This document shows, in pieces, positions 36,009 through 43,226 of a stretch of 52,753 nt of DNA (position 1 is its first letter; each line of letters starts with the position of its first letter). A model generated the notes under the pieces. The model searched no databases. It was not told where the DNA came from and saw nothing but the letters and a program-made list of their open reading frames with translations. The stretch is from NCBI GenBank assembly GCA_002696035.1, contig NZQV01000008.1, positions 1 to 52,753 of the forward strand, written 5' to 3'. Source of the DNA: Balneola sp. (GTDB lineage Bacteria; Bacteroidota; Rhodothermia; Balneolales; Balneolaceae). A program made the translations under genes and the position numbers.

Positions 36009-37155
36009 GGCCTTTCATCCATTTCTTTTTTCGTTGTAACATAATATTAACATCATATTCGGTCATTCGGTCGTGGATGATGGCTTTTGCGGACTTGTGT
36101 ATGTACTTCTCCAGGGAGCCGAAACTGGCGTGTCCTGTTATGGCCATTACGTCCTGTGCGGTCCAGTCTTTTTCGTACAACAGGTAGATGATACCTGAAT
36201 CGCGGAGCTTGTGCAAGCTGAGTTGTTTGTACCGGGCGGGGAATACCTGGTCGATCTGCCGTTTGAATACTTTACCTGGCACATGGTAGTCGTAAGGAAA
36301 AAGCCGTTCGCCTTTCTGCTTTTCTTTTTTCAGGAGCTTCAGGATCTGCATTCCTTCCAGTGGCGGGATCATCTGTTCTTCGATGCCGGCTTTGGTTTTA
36401 TAGTTATCATCCCCGATGCTTACGATCTTGCTGCCTATCCAGTTTGTTTTTAGGTGGAGGATGTCGTTCATCCGGCGCGGGAAGTAGAATGCCAGCAGGA
36501 AGAAGTAACCAATACTTACCCGGTCGATCTGATTTTCGTGACGATCATCATTCAGCATGTACTCCAGTATCTCGAACAGTTCGGCCTGAGTGAGAAAGGT
36601 TTTGAATGTTTTGTTCTCGAGCTCTTTACGTTCGGCGCGGGTGCTCATGATCTCAATATCCGGGAGGGGAGTGTCGTAGCGCTTGTGTGCCAGTTTAAAG
36701 ATCTGATTCATGCATGTGTATTTGCCTTGCCGGTATTTGTATCGCCCGGCGTTGATAAACTCATTCAGCTGCTTCACAGGGATCTTGTTAAGGTAGAAGT
36801 CACCCAGTTCTTTAATTGCTGAATTGTAGATAGTTTGGTAGGCTTTGAGGGTGCCGGTGGTGACTTGCTTTTCTTTATAGGCTTTGAACTCTTGAAATAT
36901 ATGGCTCAGTTTAAGCGATGGCTTGCCTTCGAGTTGACGGATGATGGCTTTTCCGTTGCTGAACTGTACATCCTGATTCCATAGGTCGATCTCCCCTTCT
37001 TTATGTCGGAGTTCCAGCAGTTCTGCAGATAACTTCGCTTTCTTTTTTGAGAATTGATCTTTGGGGTAGTAGATCTGTTTGGCTGATTTATGCCGGGGTC
37101 GGTCGGAGATGGAGGCGCGCCAGAGGTTTTCGTTGAAGGAGGATACGGAGGCCAT
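35998..37155 (-). CDS. Tyrosine site-specific recombinase (prophage integrase)
   Basis: 385 residues. An SAM-like N-terminal arm-binding region (about 75-150) precedes the catalytic domain with Arg in YFPRRMNDILHLK, HKLRDSGIIYLL as the H-x-x-R box, GHASFGSLEKYIH with the second His and the nucleophile Tyr. It lacks signs of the extra helix region of integron integrases as far as can be judged by eye. It is the outermost phage gene and touches the recX tail, which marks the attachment site. Confidence 0.9.
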   Translation of the reverse strand: MASVSSFNENLWRASISDRPRHKSAKQIYYPKDQFSKKKAKLSAELLELRHKEGEIDLWNQDVQFSNGKAIIRQLEGKPSLKLSHIFQEFKAYKEKQVTTGTLKAYQTIYNSAIKELGDFYLNKIPVKQLNEFINAGRYKYRQGKYTCMNQIFKLAHKRYDTPLPDIEIMSTRAERKELENKTFKTFLTQAELFEILEYMLNDDRHENQIDRVSIGYFFLLAFYFPRRMNDILHLKTNWIGSKIVSIGDDNYKTKAGIEEQMIPPLEGMQILKLLKKEKQKGERLFPYDYHVPGKVFKRQIDQVFPARYKQLSLHKLRDSGIIYLLYEKDWTAQDVMAITGHASFGSLEKYIHKSAKAIIHDRMTEYDVNIMLQRKKKWMKGHVL

Positions 37156-37188
37156 GGGAATTTTAAATGTTGAATGCTAAATGTTGAA

Positions 37189-37356
37189 TTATTTAGGCTG
37201 CGCTTTACTTAACTGGTGGCGTTGTTCCCAGGAGAGGTAGAGGAGTTCGTAATGCATGGCTTCGGTGGCGAGTCGGAGCGTGGGTGATAGATCGGGCCGG
37301 TGGCTTAGGTCGGGCTTTTCTTTGTGGGGGTTTTGGATTGATGATTTTTGATTCAT
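37189..37356 (-). CDS. Small phage protein, 55 residues, unknown
   Basis: A frame from ATG at 37356 to TAA at 37189, between the integrase and the lipoprotein gene on the same strand. It is proline- and histidine-rich at the start (NPHKEKPDLSHRPDLSP) and helical after (TLRLATEAMHYELLYLSWEQ). The length, position and codon use support a real gene, possibly a directionality or regulatory factor; no family recognized. Confidence 0.5.
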   Translation of the reverse strand: MNQKSSIQNPHKEKPDLSHRPDLSPTLRLATEAMHYELLYLSWEQRHQLSKAQPK

Positions 37357-37378
37357 GATTGGTGATTGGGTGTTAGGG

Positions 37379-37861
37379 TTACTCTTTTACGAATTTTTTG
37401 TTGGAGTGGGGTATTCCATCCATGAATGCTATTAGGGATGCAAAAGCTCTTTTCGGTCTTCCGTTTGACCATGCAGCAGGTTCCCAAGACGAATCTACAT
37501 CTATACCTGAAAAAGCTGATGCCATTGCCGTGGCTTCTTGCCCTGCTCTCCAATCTACTCTGCCTGTTAATTTGTTTCCTTCAATAAATAACGTATACCG
37601 AGCAAAGGTAGATTCTCCAACACTTTTTCCTTCGGTAGTTATTGTTTTAAGATCAGCATCATAATTATCTAACCTGTGACCGCTTCGCAGGAGCTCTTTT
37701 TGAGCTAAATTGTATAGACTGTCTGCTGTAAAATCCGTTGATATAGTTATGACATTTGTATCATCTGGAACCATGTGATTGTATTTTGGATCAACGATCC
37801 CTTCTGTGGATACGCAGCTTGTTATAAGAATAAAAGAAAGAATTGTTAGTAGGTGTTTCAT
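37379..37861 (-). CDS. Phage-borne lipoprotein, unknown
   Basis: 160 residues with a clean lipobox (FILITSC, cysteine at 16). The body is predicted mixed alpha/beta with no recognized family. Its start overlaps the stop of the HIRAN-like gene (ATGA). A membrane lipoprotein expressed from the lysogeny side next to the integrase is typical of superinfection exclusion or lysogenic conversion proteins; this is inference from position. Confidence 0.6.
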   Translation of the reverse strand: MKHLLTILSFILITSCVSTEGIVDPKYNHMVPDDTNVITISTDFTADSLYNLAQKELLRSGHRLDNYDADLKTITTEGKSVGESTFARYTLFIEGNKLTGRVDWRAGQEATAMASAFSGIDVDSSWEPAAWSNGRPKRAFASLIAFMDGIPHSNKKFVKE

Positions 37862-38316
37862 GAGTATTTTTTTCTCATTAATCTTGGTTTATAATCGAGC
37901 CATATTCCGTAATTCTTTTTTGATCCACCACCCCATACGGTCCCGTTGCATTTACCATACAATCCTTCGAAGCCTAAATCTTTCATCAATTTTCGATAAC
38001 CTCTTGCTTTGCCCTTAGAAAGGTGCCCTACTTTGTATTCTCCTATATACACGGCTATGGCTTGGTTATCGTATTTATTGTAATCATCATGAATAAGTGT
38101 AACCTGAAAACTTTTACTGCTTTGCCCACCACTTAAATTAAGTGCTTTCATTATGTTTCGTTGATAATGTGACTCCCCAACTATCTCGTAATCATATTTA
38201 CCATTCCCAGTTAGCTCAACTGTTCTTTTAGTGTGAGAAGGAGGTAGTGGTTTATTCCTTTTACTTAAAGCCCAGATGACCAAGCCAATAGCTATCATTC
38301 CAAAAAGTGCTTCCAT
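37858..38316 (-). CDS. HIRAN-like domain protein with N-terminal membrane segment
   Basis: 152 residues. A short hydrophobic N terminus (LFGMIAIGLVIWAL) is followed by a linker and a segment FQVTLIHDDYNKYDNQAIAVYIGEYKVGHLSK, close to the HIRAN pattern (V.L..E..N.YD..AI.V......VGYL). HIRAN domains bind DNA ends or damaged DNA in repair proteins; a membrane-tethered version in a phage lysogeny region is unusual. Cotranscribed with the downstream lipoprotein. Confidence 0.6.
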   Translation of the reverse strand: MEALFGMIAIGLVIWALSKRNKPLPPSHTKRTVELTGNGKYDYEIVGESHYQRNIMKALNLSGGQSSKSFQVTLIHDDYNKYDNQAIAVYIGEYKVGHLSKGKARGYRKLMKDLGFEGLYGKCNGTVWGGGSKKNYGIWLDYKPRLMRKKYS

Positions 38317-38509
38317 TTTTTTAATGTTTAGTTCTCGTTAAGCGCTAACAAAGAGAACATTAACATTCCCCAATGTACCTTTAAACTTTTCTAACTGTAT
38401 GGCTCCCAATTTCTTATATCTTAGTCTGCCCAAAATCTATGAGGGTGTTCTTCCCGTTGGCTATAATCAAAACGTAAATTAATTTTGGGAGTACCCATGT
38501 GTGATGTTA
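38317..38509. promoter_or_regulatory. Promoter region of the conversion genes with inverted repeat
   Basis: 193 bp without a gene. Near 38330-38362 a broken inverted repeat reads GTTCTC-GTTA-AGCGC-TAAC-AAA-GAGAAC with ATGTT/AACAT beyond, about 15-45 bp upstream of the HIRAN-like start. It could be a binding site controlling the minus-strand conversion genes. Confidence 0.4.
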
Positions 38510-38893
38510 TTAATTCACCAGCTTATCAATCTTTTTTTGAATCATATCTCGCAATCGAACTAATCGAGGAAGATCATCCAGCGTTGGCTCTTCTTCATTA
38601 TCTACATCTGATCTGCGAAATAGAGGTCCATCTGGTTCGCTTACACGATCAGATTGAGTAAATGTATATGTATCCGTTCTATCAAAGTACTCATATGCCT
38701 CTTTTGGTATGTTTAGTACTTTTGATAGTTCGATTTGATACTCCTCACTTGGAAAGTTATTTCCAGTCTCCCATTTAGAGATATGCCCCGCGTTTGTACC
38801 TATCTCCTGCGCAAGGCCTTCCTGCGTAAACCCATTGTTTTTACGCACTTTTTTTAGGTAAATACCAAATCTATCAAAGTTTTTATAGTCCAA
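38510..38893 (-). CDS. Phage repressor with XRE-type helix-turn-helix
   Basis: 127 residues. The N-terminal HTH is clear (GFTQEGLAQEIGTNAGHISKWETG, about residues 20-44). The C-terminal half is acidic then helical (LDDLPRLVRLRDMIQKKIDKL), fit for dimerization; there is no LexA-type peptidase domain, so induction is unlikely to run through RecA autocleavage of this protein. Divergent from a Cro-like gene across an operator region with repeated TTGATAG. Confidence 0.8.
   Translation of the reverse strand: MDYKNFDRFGIYLKKVRKNNGFTQEGLAQEIGTNAGHISKWETGNNFPSEEYQIELSKVLNIPKEAYEYFDRTDTYTFTQSDRVSEPDGPLFRRSDVDNEEEPTLDDLPRLVRLRDMIQKKIDKLVN
38679..38728. promoter_or_regulatory. Inverted operator-like pair inside the repressor gene
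   Basis: CTATCAAAGTACT (38679-38691) faces AGTACTTTTGATAG (38715-38728), an inverted pair of 13 bp with one extra base. It repeats the TTTGATAG half-site seen in the operator region outside the gene; a further CTATCAAA lies at 38871-38878, near the repressor start. Confidence 0.45.
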
Positions 38894-38903
38894 AGTTATT
38901 TAT

Positions 38904-38983
38904 TTTGATAGTTAGACTTGATAGTCATTGATAGTTTTATTAGTTTTTCAGTCAGTTAATCAAATACAAACCAATCTATCAAA
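38904..38983. promoter_or_regulatory. Lysis/lysogeny operator region
   Basis: Half-sites TTGATAG occur at 38905-38911, 38918-38924 and 38928-38934 in one orientation, and CTATCAAA at 38976-38983 in the other, just before the Cro-like start codon. Spacing and position between divergent HTH genes are those of a phage genetic switch. Confidence 0.7.
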
Positions 38984-38984
38984 A

Positions 38985-39236
38985 ATGAGTGACTTAAAAA
39001 AGATATTTAATGCAGCCCGGTCTATGAGGGAGCACACTCAGTCTGAAGCGGCGAAAGAACTAGGTGTAAGTGAAGTATTCCTGTATAAATTTTTAAAGGG
39101 TGAAGGCACATCTGCTCCACTGGAAGAGAAGATCAAACAGTATATCACTGATGCCGGTCTTGTTAAATCAATAAAGGATTTAGGGCTTGAGCCAAGTGAA
39201 CCCGCCAAACGTAAAGTACACTCCCAAACAGCTTAA
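38985..39236 (+). CDS. Cro-like small DNA-binding protein
   Basis: 83 residues from ATG at 38985; the frame is open further upstream, but that part covers the operators. Contains a helix-turn-helix (TQSEAAKELGVSEVFLYKFLKG). First gene of the plus-strand early operon, divergent from the repressor, so a Cro role is likely. Confidence 0.7.
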   Translation: MSDLKKIFNAARSMREHTQSEAAKELGVSEVFLYKFLKGEGTSAPLEEKIKQYITDAGLVKSIKDLGLEPSEPAKRKVHSQTA

Positions 39237-39245
39237 ATCATTCCG

Positions 39246-39692
39246 ATGCGAGATCTAAAACAGGAACAGAAGAAATTACAACAGCGGTACCGGTTGCATT
39301 TAAACCGTATCAAGAAGCACCATCGCTTATATGATAAGGAGCTGGCTTTGCTTTTTGGATGGAATGTAGATCAGGCGGACTTAGTGCGAAAGCTACGGTC
39401 GGGCGATGCTGAGATACATACCTGTGATATCATCACGCTGTCTCACAATCTGATTCAGGAATACAAGGATACGTCTCTGCTGCAGGAAATGGTGCCGGAA
39501 GGGTATATCGGGTTCACGGCTCATGGCAATAAGACCAATGGGTGTGTGAGTGATGAGATCAACAACATCACCATGTATAGCGGACAGATTTTACAGGAAG
39601 GGCTGAAGGACCGGCCGGATGTGTCGTACATCGTTGATATGGCGGAGAAGATCGCCAATGAGACGGCTACTATTAAGAAGGAGGTATCGTGA
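39246..39692 (+). CDS. Phage early protein, possible CII-like regulator
   Basis: 148 residues. The N-terminal part has a helical, HTH-like layout (LALLFGWNVDQADLVRKLRSGDAEIHTCDIITLSHNL), reminiscent of phage CII/CP76 regulators, followed by a longer helical tail. Position right after the Cro-like gene agrees with this, but the likeness is weak. Next gene overlaps by four bases. Confidence 0.5.
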   Translation: MRDLKQEQKKLQQRYRLHLNRIKKHHRLYDKELALLFGWNVDQADLVRKLRSGDAEIHTCDIITLSHNLIQEYKDTSLLQEMVPEGYIGFTAHGNKTNGCVSDEINNITMYSGQILQEGLKDRPDVSYIVDMAEKIANETATIKKEVS

Positions 39693-39895
39693 GTCGCCAT
39701 AGCAGCAGTTTTATAGAATCAGGAGTGAGTCATGTAGTGCAACGCCAGGCAATGGCCCGGCATTCGTATCCGCTTAAGTGGAAGCATTTTGACAGGGAAG
39801 CAATGGATAAGGTTCATGATCATGAGAAGATCAGTTCGGTTGCTGTAACACTACAATTTGCGGCTTTATGTGAGAGGTTGAATGATGGGAAGTAA
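39689..39895 (+). CDS. Small phage early protein, unknown
   Basis: 68 residues from a GTG overlapping the previous stop (GTGA). Helical, histidine-rich (HSSSFIES, KWKHFDREAMDKVHDHEK). No family recognized. The overlap chain with its neighbours supports translation. Confidence 0.55.
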   Translation: MSRHSSSFIESGVSHVVQRQAMARHSYPLKWKHFDREAMDKVHDHEKISSVAVTLQFAALCERLNDGK

Positions 39896-39965
39896 GGAAG
39901 AGGAAACGAAACGCGGTCGGCTTATAGCCCGACTGATATACATCATTGAAACAAAAACGGAATGA
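39882..39965 (+). CDS. Very short phage peptide, 27 residues
   Basis: ATG at 39882 to TGA at 39965. Charged start then GRLIARLIYIIETK. It overlaps both neighbours in the way the surrounding genes do (its TGA overlaps the next ATG, ATGA). Too short to classify. Confidence 0.35.
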   Translation: MMGSKEEETKRGRLIARLIYIIETKTE

Positions 39966-40174
39966 GTATGAAAGCGAATGTAAATAAGGCAAATGGATGG
40001 AAGCTGTTTCTGTTTCTGCTGATCTATGGCGGAACGATGATCCTGGTGGGTTTCAGTATGGGGGAGCCGTGGGGCTATCATGAAGGTGTGAAGGATGGAG
40101 TGCGTTCTACCTTACTGATAAATGCGGATAATGAGTGCGAAGTGTTGAAAGTGGACCGGAGGAACTGGAACTGA
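39962..40174 (+). CDS. Small single-pass membrane protein
   Basis: 70 residues. One membrane segment (LFLFLLIYGGTMILVGFSMG, about residues 15-34) with a polar C terminus. No family recognized. Overlaps the previous small frame by four bases and the next gene by about 40. Confidence 0.55.
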   Translation: MSMKANVNKANGWKLFLFLLIYGGTMILVGFSMGEPWGYHEGVKDGVRSTLLINADNECEVLKVDRRNWN

Positions 40175-40458
40175 TATATGCGGAAGAAATTAAAGTACTG
40201 CGGAAGACACGAACGGAACTTGAGGAAGTGACCCGGCGCGGGAATGTGATCGGGTTCATCCCCATCAACCAAACAGAAACCGGAGTACGGGTGGTGCGCC
40301 TGAGTGATATGAAGATCAAGGGTCTTTATGATGTATGCCGGGGATTGATAAACCAGGGAAGGCTTCATAAGTATACCGCAAACGGACATTTAAAGGAAAG
40401 CACCACCAACAGCCCGGTGTTTATCGACTACGACGAATTTAATCAACTAAAAGACTAA
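40135..40458 (+). CDS. Phage early protein, unknown
   Basis: 107 residues from a GTG; the start is uncertain, since it overlaps the upstream gene by 40 bases and no ATG is available. A helical beginning (EELELIYAEEIKVLRKTRTEL) is followed by a compact domain IGFIPINQTETGVRVVRLSDM. No family recognized. Confidence 0.5.
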   Translation: MRSVESGPEELELIYAEEIKVLRKTRTELEEVTRRGNVIGFIPINQTETGVRVVRLSDMKIKGLYDVCRGLINQGRLHKYTANGHLKESTTNSPVFIDYDEFNQLKD

Positions 40459-40467
40459 AACAGAGAC

Positions 40468-41055
40468 ATGAATAATATGACACAAGAAAGAAGCTGGCGC
40501 GATGTAATGGGATCAAAGTATTTCACCGCCCGAAACCTCACAGAAGAAGATGATTTGGTAGTTACTGTCTCGAATGCGGAAGTACGTGAGATCGATGAAG
40601 GGAATCCCCGCATCCTGCTCCATTTTGCTAATTGGGATCGTCCAATGATCATGAATATCAGCAACTGCTACTACACAGAGTGGGCACTGGGCACCGATGA
40701 TTATAAGCAGTGGATAGGCAGGGAGATCATCCTATATAAAGATACTGCTGAGTATGAGGGGGAGAGCCGGGAGACCGTTCGTGTTCGTCCTTACAACAAT
40801 GAGGCTGATTCTTACAATAACGGCAGTACCCACGCTGATGCTGTTGCGGAGTTTGAGAAGGTGGGGAATGAGATCTACAAACAGCGTTGGGCCGATATTA
40901 AGCGCAGAACCGTTCAGAAGTACATGCTTGTGAAGACGAATGTGGAGGGAATCACCGATCCTATTAAGCTGGGTATTCCGGCGCTTCAGGAACTTACTGA
41001 GAATATGCTGAATCAGGCTACTTCTCCTAAGAATGGGCAACCGGAAACCAACTAA
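40468..41055 (+). CDS. Phage protein with OB-like core, possible DNA metabolism role
   Basis: 195 residues. The segment NPRILLHFANWDRPMIMNISNCYYTEWALGTDDYKQWIGREIILYKDT matches a recurrent phage pattern (a strand, D.A/DRPM..N, then W.G..I.LY) seen in proteins near recombination and single-strand binding genes. The tail is helical. Family name not certain; located before the NinB-like gene, so a role in replication or recombination is inferred. Confidence 0.55.
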   Translation: MNNMTQERSWRDVMGSKYFTARNLTEEDDLVVTVSNAEVREIDEGNPRILLHFANWDRPMIMNISNCYYTEWALGTDDYKQWIGREIILYKDTAEYEGESRETVRVRPYNNEADSYNNGSTHADAVAEFEKVGNEIYKQRWADIKRRTVQKYMLVKTNVEGITDPIKLGIPALQELTENMLNQATSPKNGQPETN

Positions 41056-41058
41056 TCA

Positions 41059-41583
41059 ATGAAGAAGATTCAGGCGTTTGGACATTTTCCGGGTGATGGA
41101 GGCGTGAAGGTGTTTAATAAGCATGTATTCCGTCAACAGGTCGCTGATGCTGGTCCCCAGAGTTGGTGTAAGCTGACTATGGAATACGGCAATAAGCGGA
41201 CGGTAAATATGAATGCCTGGTTCTGGGCCGGAGTGGTTATCCCAACAATGGTGCGGTGGAATCAAGATGGGGAGGAGTATACAGATCACCAGGTGTACCG
41301 GATGCTGGAGCAAGCAGTGAGTACAGAGGAGAAGTTTAACCCTCTGTCCGGTGAGTATGAAGAGGTAGTAGTGCCTTTGAAGACACTGGACTCAGATACC
41401 TTCCTTGATCGGGCGAATATGGCACGTGAAGCGGTTCACTTAACCTCACCGGATATCTACCTGAAGACACCCTGGGAGTATTACGGAATGCCTTATCACA
41501 TCTGGATAGACTGGAAGCATGGAAAGATCGCTATGAAGAAGGCGCTTGCGCTTTCTGAACAACAAGATGTATTGACAGAATGA
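41059..41583 (+). CDS. NinB/Orf-like recombination mediator, tentative
   Basis: 174 residues. A strand-rich start (RTVNMNAWFWAGVVIPTMV) and a mid region YTDHQVYRMLEQAVSTEEKFNPLSGEYEEV, then LDSDTFLDRANMAREAVHLTSPDIYL, resemble NinB, a single-strand-binding recombination mediator (RSx.QN..yWa..i...; ST..L....F.........). Match judged by eye only. Last gene before the tmRNA. Confidence 0.45.
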   Translation: MKKIQAFGHFPGDGGVKVFNKHVFRQQVADAGPQSWCKLTMEYGNKRTVNMNAWFWAGVVIPTMVRWNQDGEEYTDHQVYRMLEQAVSTEEKFNPLSGEYEEVVVPLKTLDSDTFLDRANMAREAVHLTSPDIYLKTPWEYYGMPYHIWIDWKHGKIAMKKALALSEQQDVLTE

Positions 41584-41759
41584 ATATTTGTACCCCGAAA
41601 ACCCACTGACCGGTGGTGTGAAAGCTGCCGGTTGGTTTCCCTCTAACGAGGGGTGATTGAAGGTTAAGATTAAGGGGCCGCAGTTTCAGGTTGAGAGCTT
41701 GGCTGTGGATTATGTGATCACAGATTACGCTGATTGCACAGATTGTTCTTTGAATTATT

Positions 41760-42064
41760 GGGCGTGTAATGGAATCGACGAGATTGAAAGCATCTTGTAA
41801 GCGATTTGACTGGCAAAGTGCCAACAAACATAGACGGAAAGAATAACATCTTACCTCTTTTTGGTGGTGCGGGCGTAAAAGCTGCAGCATAGCCAATTGG
41901 GTGCCGACTACCTCGAAACAGAAAGTCGGGTTTTAGGTTAAGGATGGGTTTCCCTGTTCCTACATAAAACAGGGTGGTGGAGGATGCCAAACATCCCCAG
42001 ATGATCGTAACAACTTACAAGATAGGCACATTTTCGGACGCGGGTTCGACTCCCGCCACGTCCA
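41760..42064 (+). ncRNA. ssrA: tmRNA inside the prophage
   Basis: Frees stalled ribosomes and tags their products for proteolysis. Acceptor stem GGGCGTG (41760-41766) pairs with CACGTCC (42057-42063, one G-U). ATGGAATCGACGAG fits the conserved D-like region. Helix 2 is ATCTTGTAAG (41792-41801) with CTTACAAGAT (42014-42023), ten perfect pairs. The T arm is GCGGG-TTCGACT-CCCGC (42040-42056), preceded by TTTTCGGAC as in E. coli. Before the tag, GCCAACAAACATAGAC aligns with the E. coli pre-resume sequence; the resume codon is GGA (41836). The tag is GKNNILPLFGGAGVKAAA, stop TAG at 41890-41892. CCA is not encoded after discriminator A42064. Upstream (41584-41759) and downstream (42065-42270) hold no gene. 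Confidence 0.92.
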
Positions 42065-42066
42065 CT

Positions 42067-42085
42067 ATCCCGGATAGTCCGGGAT
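42067..42085 (+). terminator. Hairpin directly after the tmRNA
   Basis: ATCCCGGA (42067-42074) pairs perfectly with TCCGGGAT (42078-42085), loop TAG. It has no T tract, so it may aid 3' processing or pausing rather than full termination. Confidence 0.5.
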
Positions 42086-42217
42086 TACATGAACTGGGTG
42101 AGCTTAGCTTGCCTCTTTCATTACAGTCACCGGCGGGTGTTAAACGTGTTAACTAATCAACGAATCTTAAAAATTATAAGGAGCGTTTGGTTAGGATTGT
42201 AATAACAAAGTTGACCC

Positions 42218-42248
42218 ATCGGGGTGGGAAAGTCCTGCCCCGATTTTT
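42218..42248 (+). terminator. Rho-independent terminator upstream of the next operon segment
   Basis: ATCGGGG (42218-42224) pairs with CCCCGAT (42238-42244), with GGA/TCC inside and a TTTTT tract after. It would end tmRNA-side transcription or attenuate the phage operon before the gene at 42271. Confidence 0.7.
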
Positions 42249-42270
42249 AACCCCTTAAAGCAGGAATATT

Positions 42271-42483
42271 ATGGAAACGTACATAATCACCCTTAAATGG
42301 AATGGCGGCGATACTGCCAAATATAGAAAAAGATTTGAATCGCGGGATCTGGCTAATCAGTACGGTCAGCACCTGAAGCAGCGAGAACATGCCGATGAGT
42401 TATTTGTGAGTCCGCTGAAGAGTGTGCTTGCTGTCCTCATGAATAAAGCAGAGATCAGTACAAAACCTATCCCGGTGCTGTAA
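42271..42483 (+). CDS. Small phage protein, unknown
   Basis: 70 residues. Begins METYIITLKWNGGDTAKYRKRF, a strand-loop-helix pattern. No family recognized. Its stop overlaps the next start by one base (TAATG). Confidence 0.55.
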   Translation: METYIITLKWNGGDTAKYRKRFESRDLANQYGQHLKQREHADELFVSPLKSVLAVLMNKAEISTKPIPVL

Positions 42484-42872
42484 TGATAGCAGATGCTTAC
42501 TACGAACAGAAAGAACTGGCCTACGAACTAAAGGATATGATGAATGCTATATCGCATATCAATAAACCTGCCTACCTGCTGGACTACTTTGACTTCTTCT
42601 GCCAGCACATGGATGTGAGTCCGGGTGATATTGCGGGGACGTCTCGGAAGCAGGAGATCTACATGCCCCGATGCCAGTTTGTGGCTTTTGTTCGTGAGAT
42701 AAGCAATGAGACCATCACCCTAAAAGAGATCGGGCGGTTACTAAGTGACCGGGATCATTCAAGTATCATCAATTCCCTGGAAGCTCACAGTGAGTGGATG
42801 GTTATAAGTGATGCTTACAGACAGGGGTATAATGGATTAATGAAAATGTGGAGGCTTAGAAATGGAAAATGA
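42483..42872 (+). CDS. Stand-alone DnaA domain IV-like protein
   Basis: 129 residues. The C-terminal ~70 match DnaA domain IV, the DnaA-box binder: DIAGTSRKQEIYMPRCQFVAFV (basic loop and helix) and ITLKEIGRLLSDRDHSSIINSL, with the RDHSS signature. The AAA+ domain of DnaA is absent. In a phage this could bind host DnaA boxes or the phage origin to steer replication. A DUF4373 organizer and a helicase lie 2 kb downstream. Confidence 0.8.
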   Translation: MIADAYYEQKELAYELKDMMNAISHINKPAYLLDYFDFFCQHMDVSPGDIAGTSRKQEIYMPRCQFVAFVREISNETITLKEIGRLLSDRDHSSIINSLEAHSEWMVISDAYRQGYNGLMKMWRLRNGK

Positions 42873-42999
42873 AGTAATGCAGATCACAGCACTTAATCCT
42901 TTAGAGTTTGCACTTCTTGTAATAGGAGTGATCGTCCTCGGGCTGATGGTAGCTGTGATAGGAGACTTGTACCAAGAGCATAAGGAAGGGCAGTTATGA
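42862..42999 (+). CDS. Small membrane protein, 45 residues
   Basis: ATG at 42862 to TGA at 42999. One membrane segment (PLEFALLVIGVIVLGLMVAVIGDL). Overlaps the DnaA-like gene end by 11 bases and the next start by ATGA. Unknown role; it resembles the 48-residue protein at 43527-43673 in size and layout. Confidence 0.5.
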   Translation: MENEVMQITALNPLEFALLVIGVIVLGLMVAVIGDLYQEHKEGQL

Positions 43000-43226
43000 T
43001 CATTGAAAAGACGATGTATACCGTGAAGTGTGATGGTTGTGGCAAAGAGGCCGGGGAGAATGAAGCTATTGTAGCCTGGCAGGAAGAATGGTATGCCGAG
43101 GAAGAGGCTATTGATAGTTTTGGTTGGATAGAGATCACAGATTCAAAAGAACAGAAGCACTACTGCCCGGATTGCTGTGAGTATGATGAGAATAACGACT
43201 GTAAGCGACCAAAGGCGAGACGATGA
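42996..43226 (+). CDS. Small zinc-binding phage protein
   Basis: 76 residues with two CxxC pairs (CDGCGKEAGENE near residue 12, CPDCCEY near residue 59), a zinc ribbon layout, and an acidic middle. No named family. Four-base overlaps on both sides. Confidence 0.6.
   Translation: MIIEKTMYTVKCDGCGKEAGENEAIVAWQEEWYAEEEAIDSFGWIEITDSKEQKHYCPDCCEYDENNDCKRPKARR

Noticed and set aside
35998-37155. The tyrosine recombinase as the integron integrase
   Set aside because: It lies at the opposite end of the phage beside the recX junction, with an ordinary phage-integrase layout and no visible extra helix typical of IntI; it is the prophage integrase.
41990-42067. A lone tRNA gene suggested by the GGTTCGACTCC T arm
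   Set aside because: No anticodon or D arm fits within tRNA distance, while a matching acceptor strand, helix 2 and tag frame lie 300 bases upstream, giving a tmRNA.
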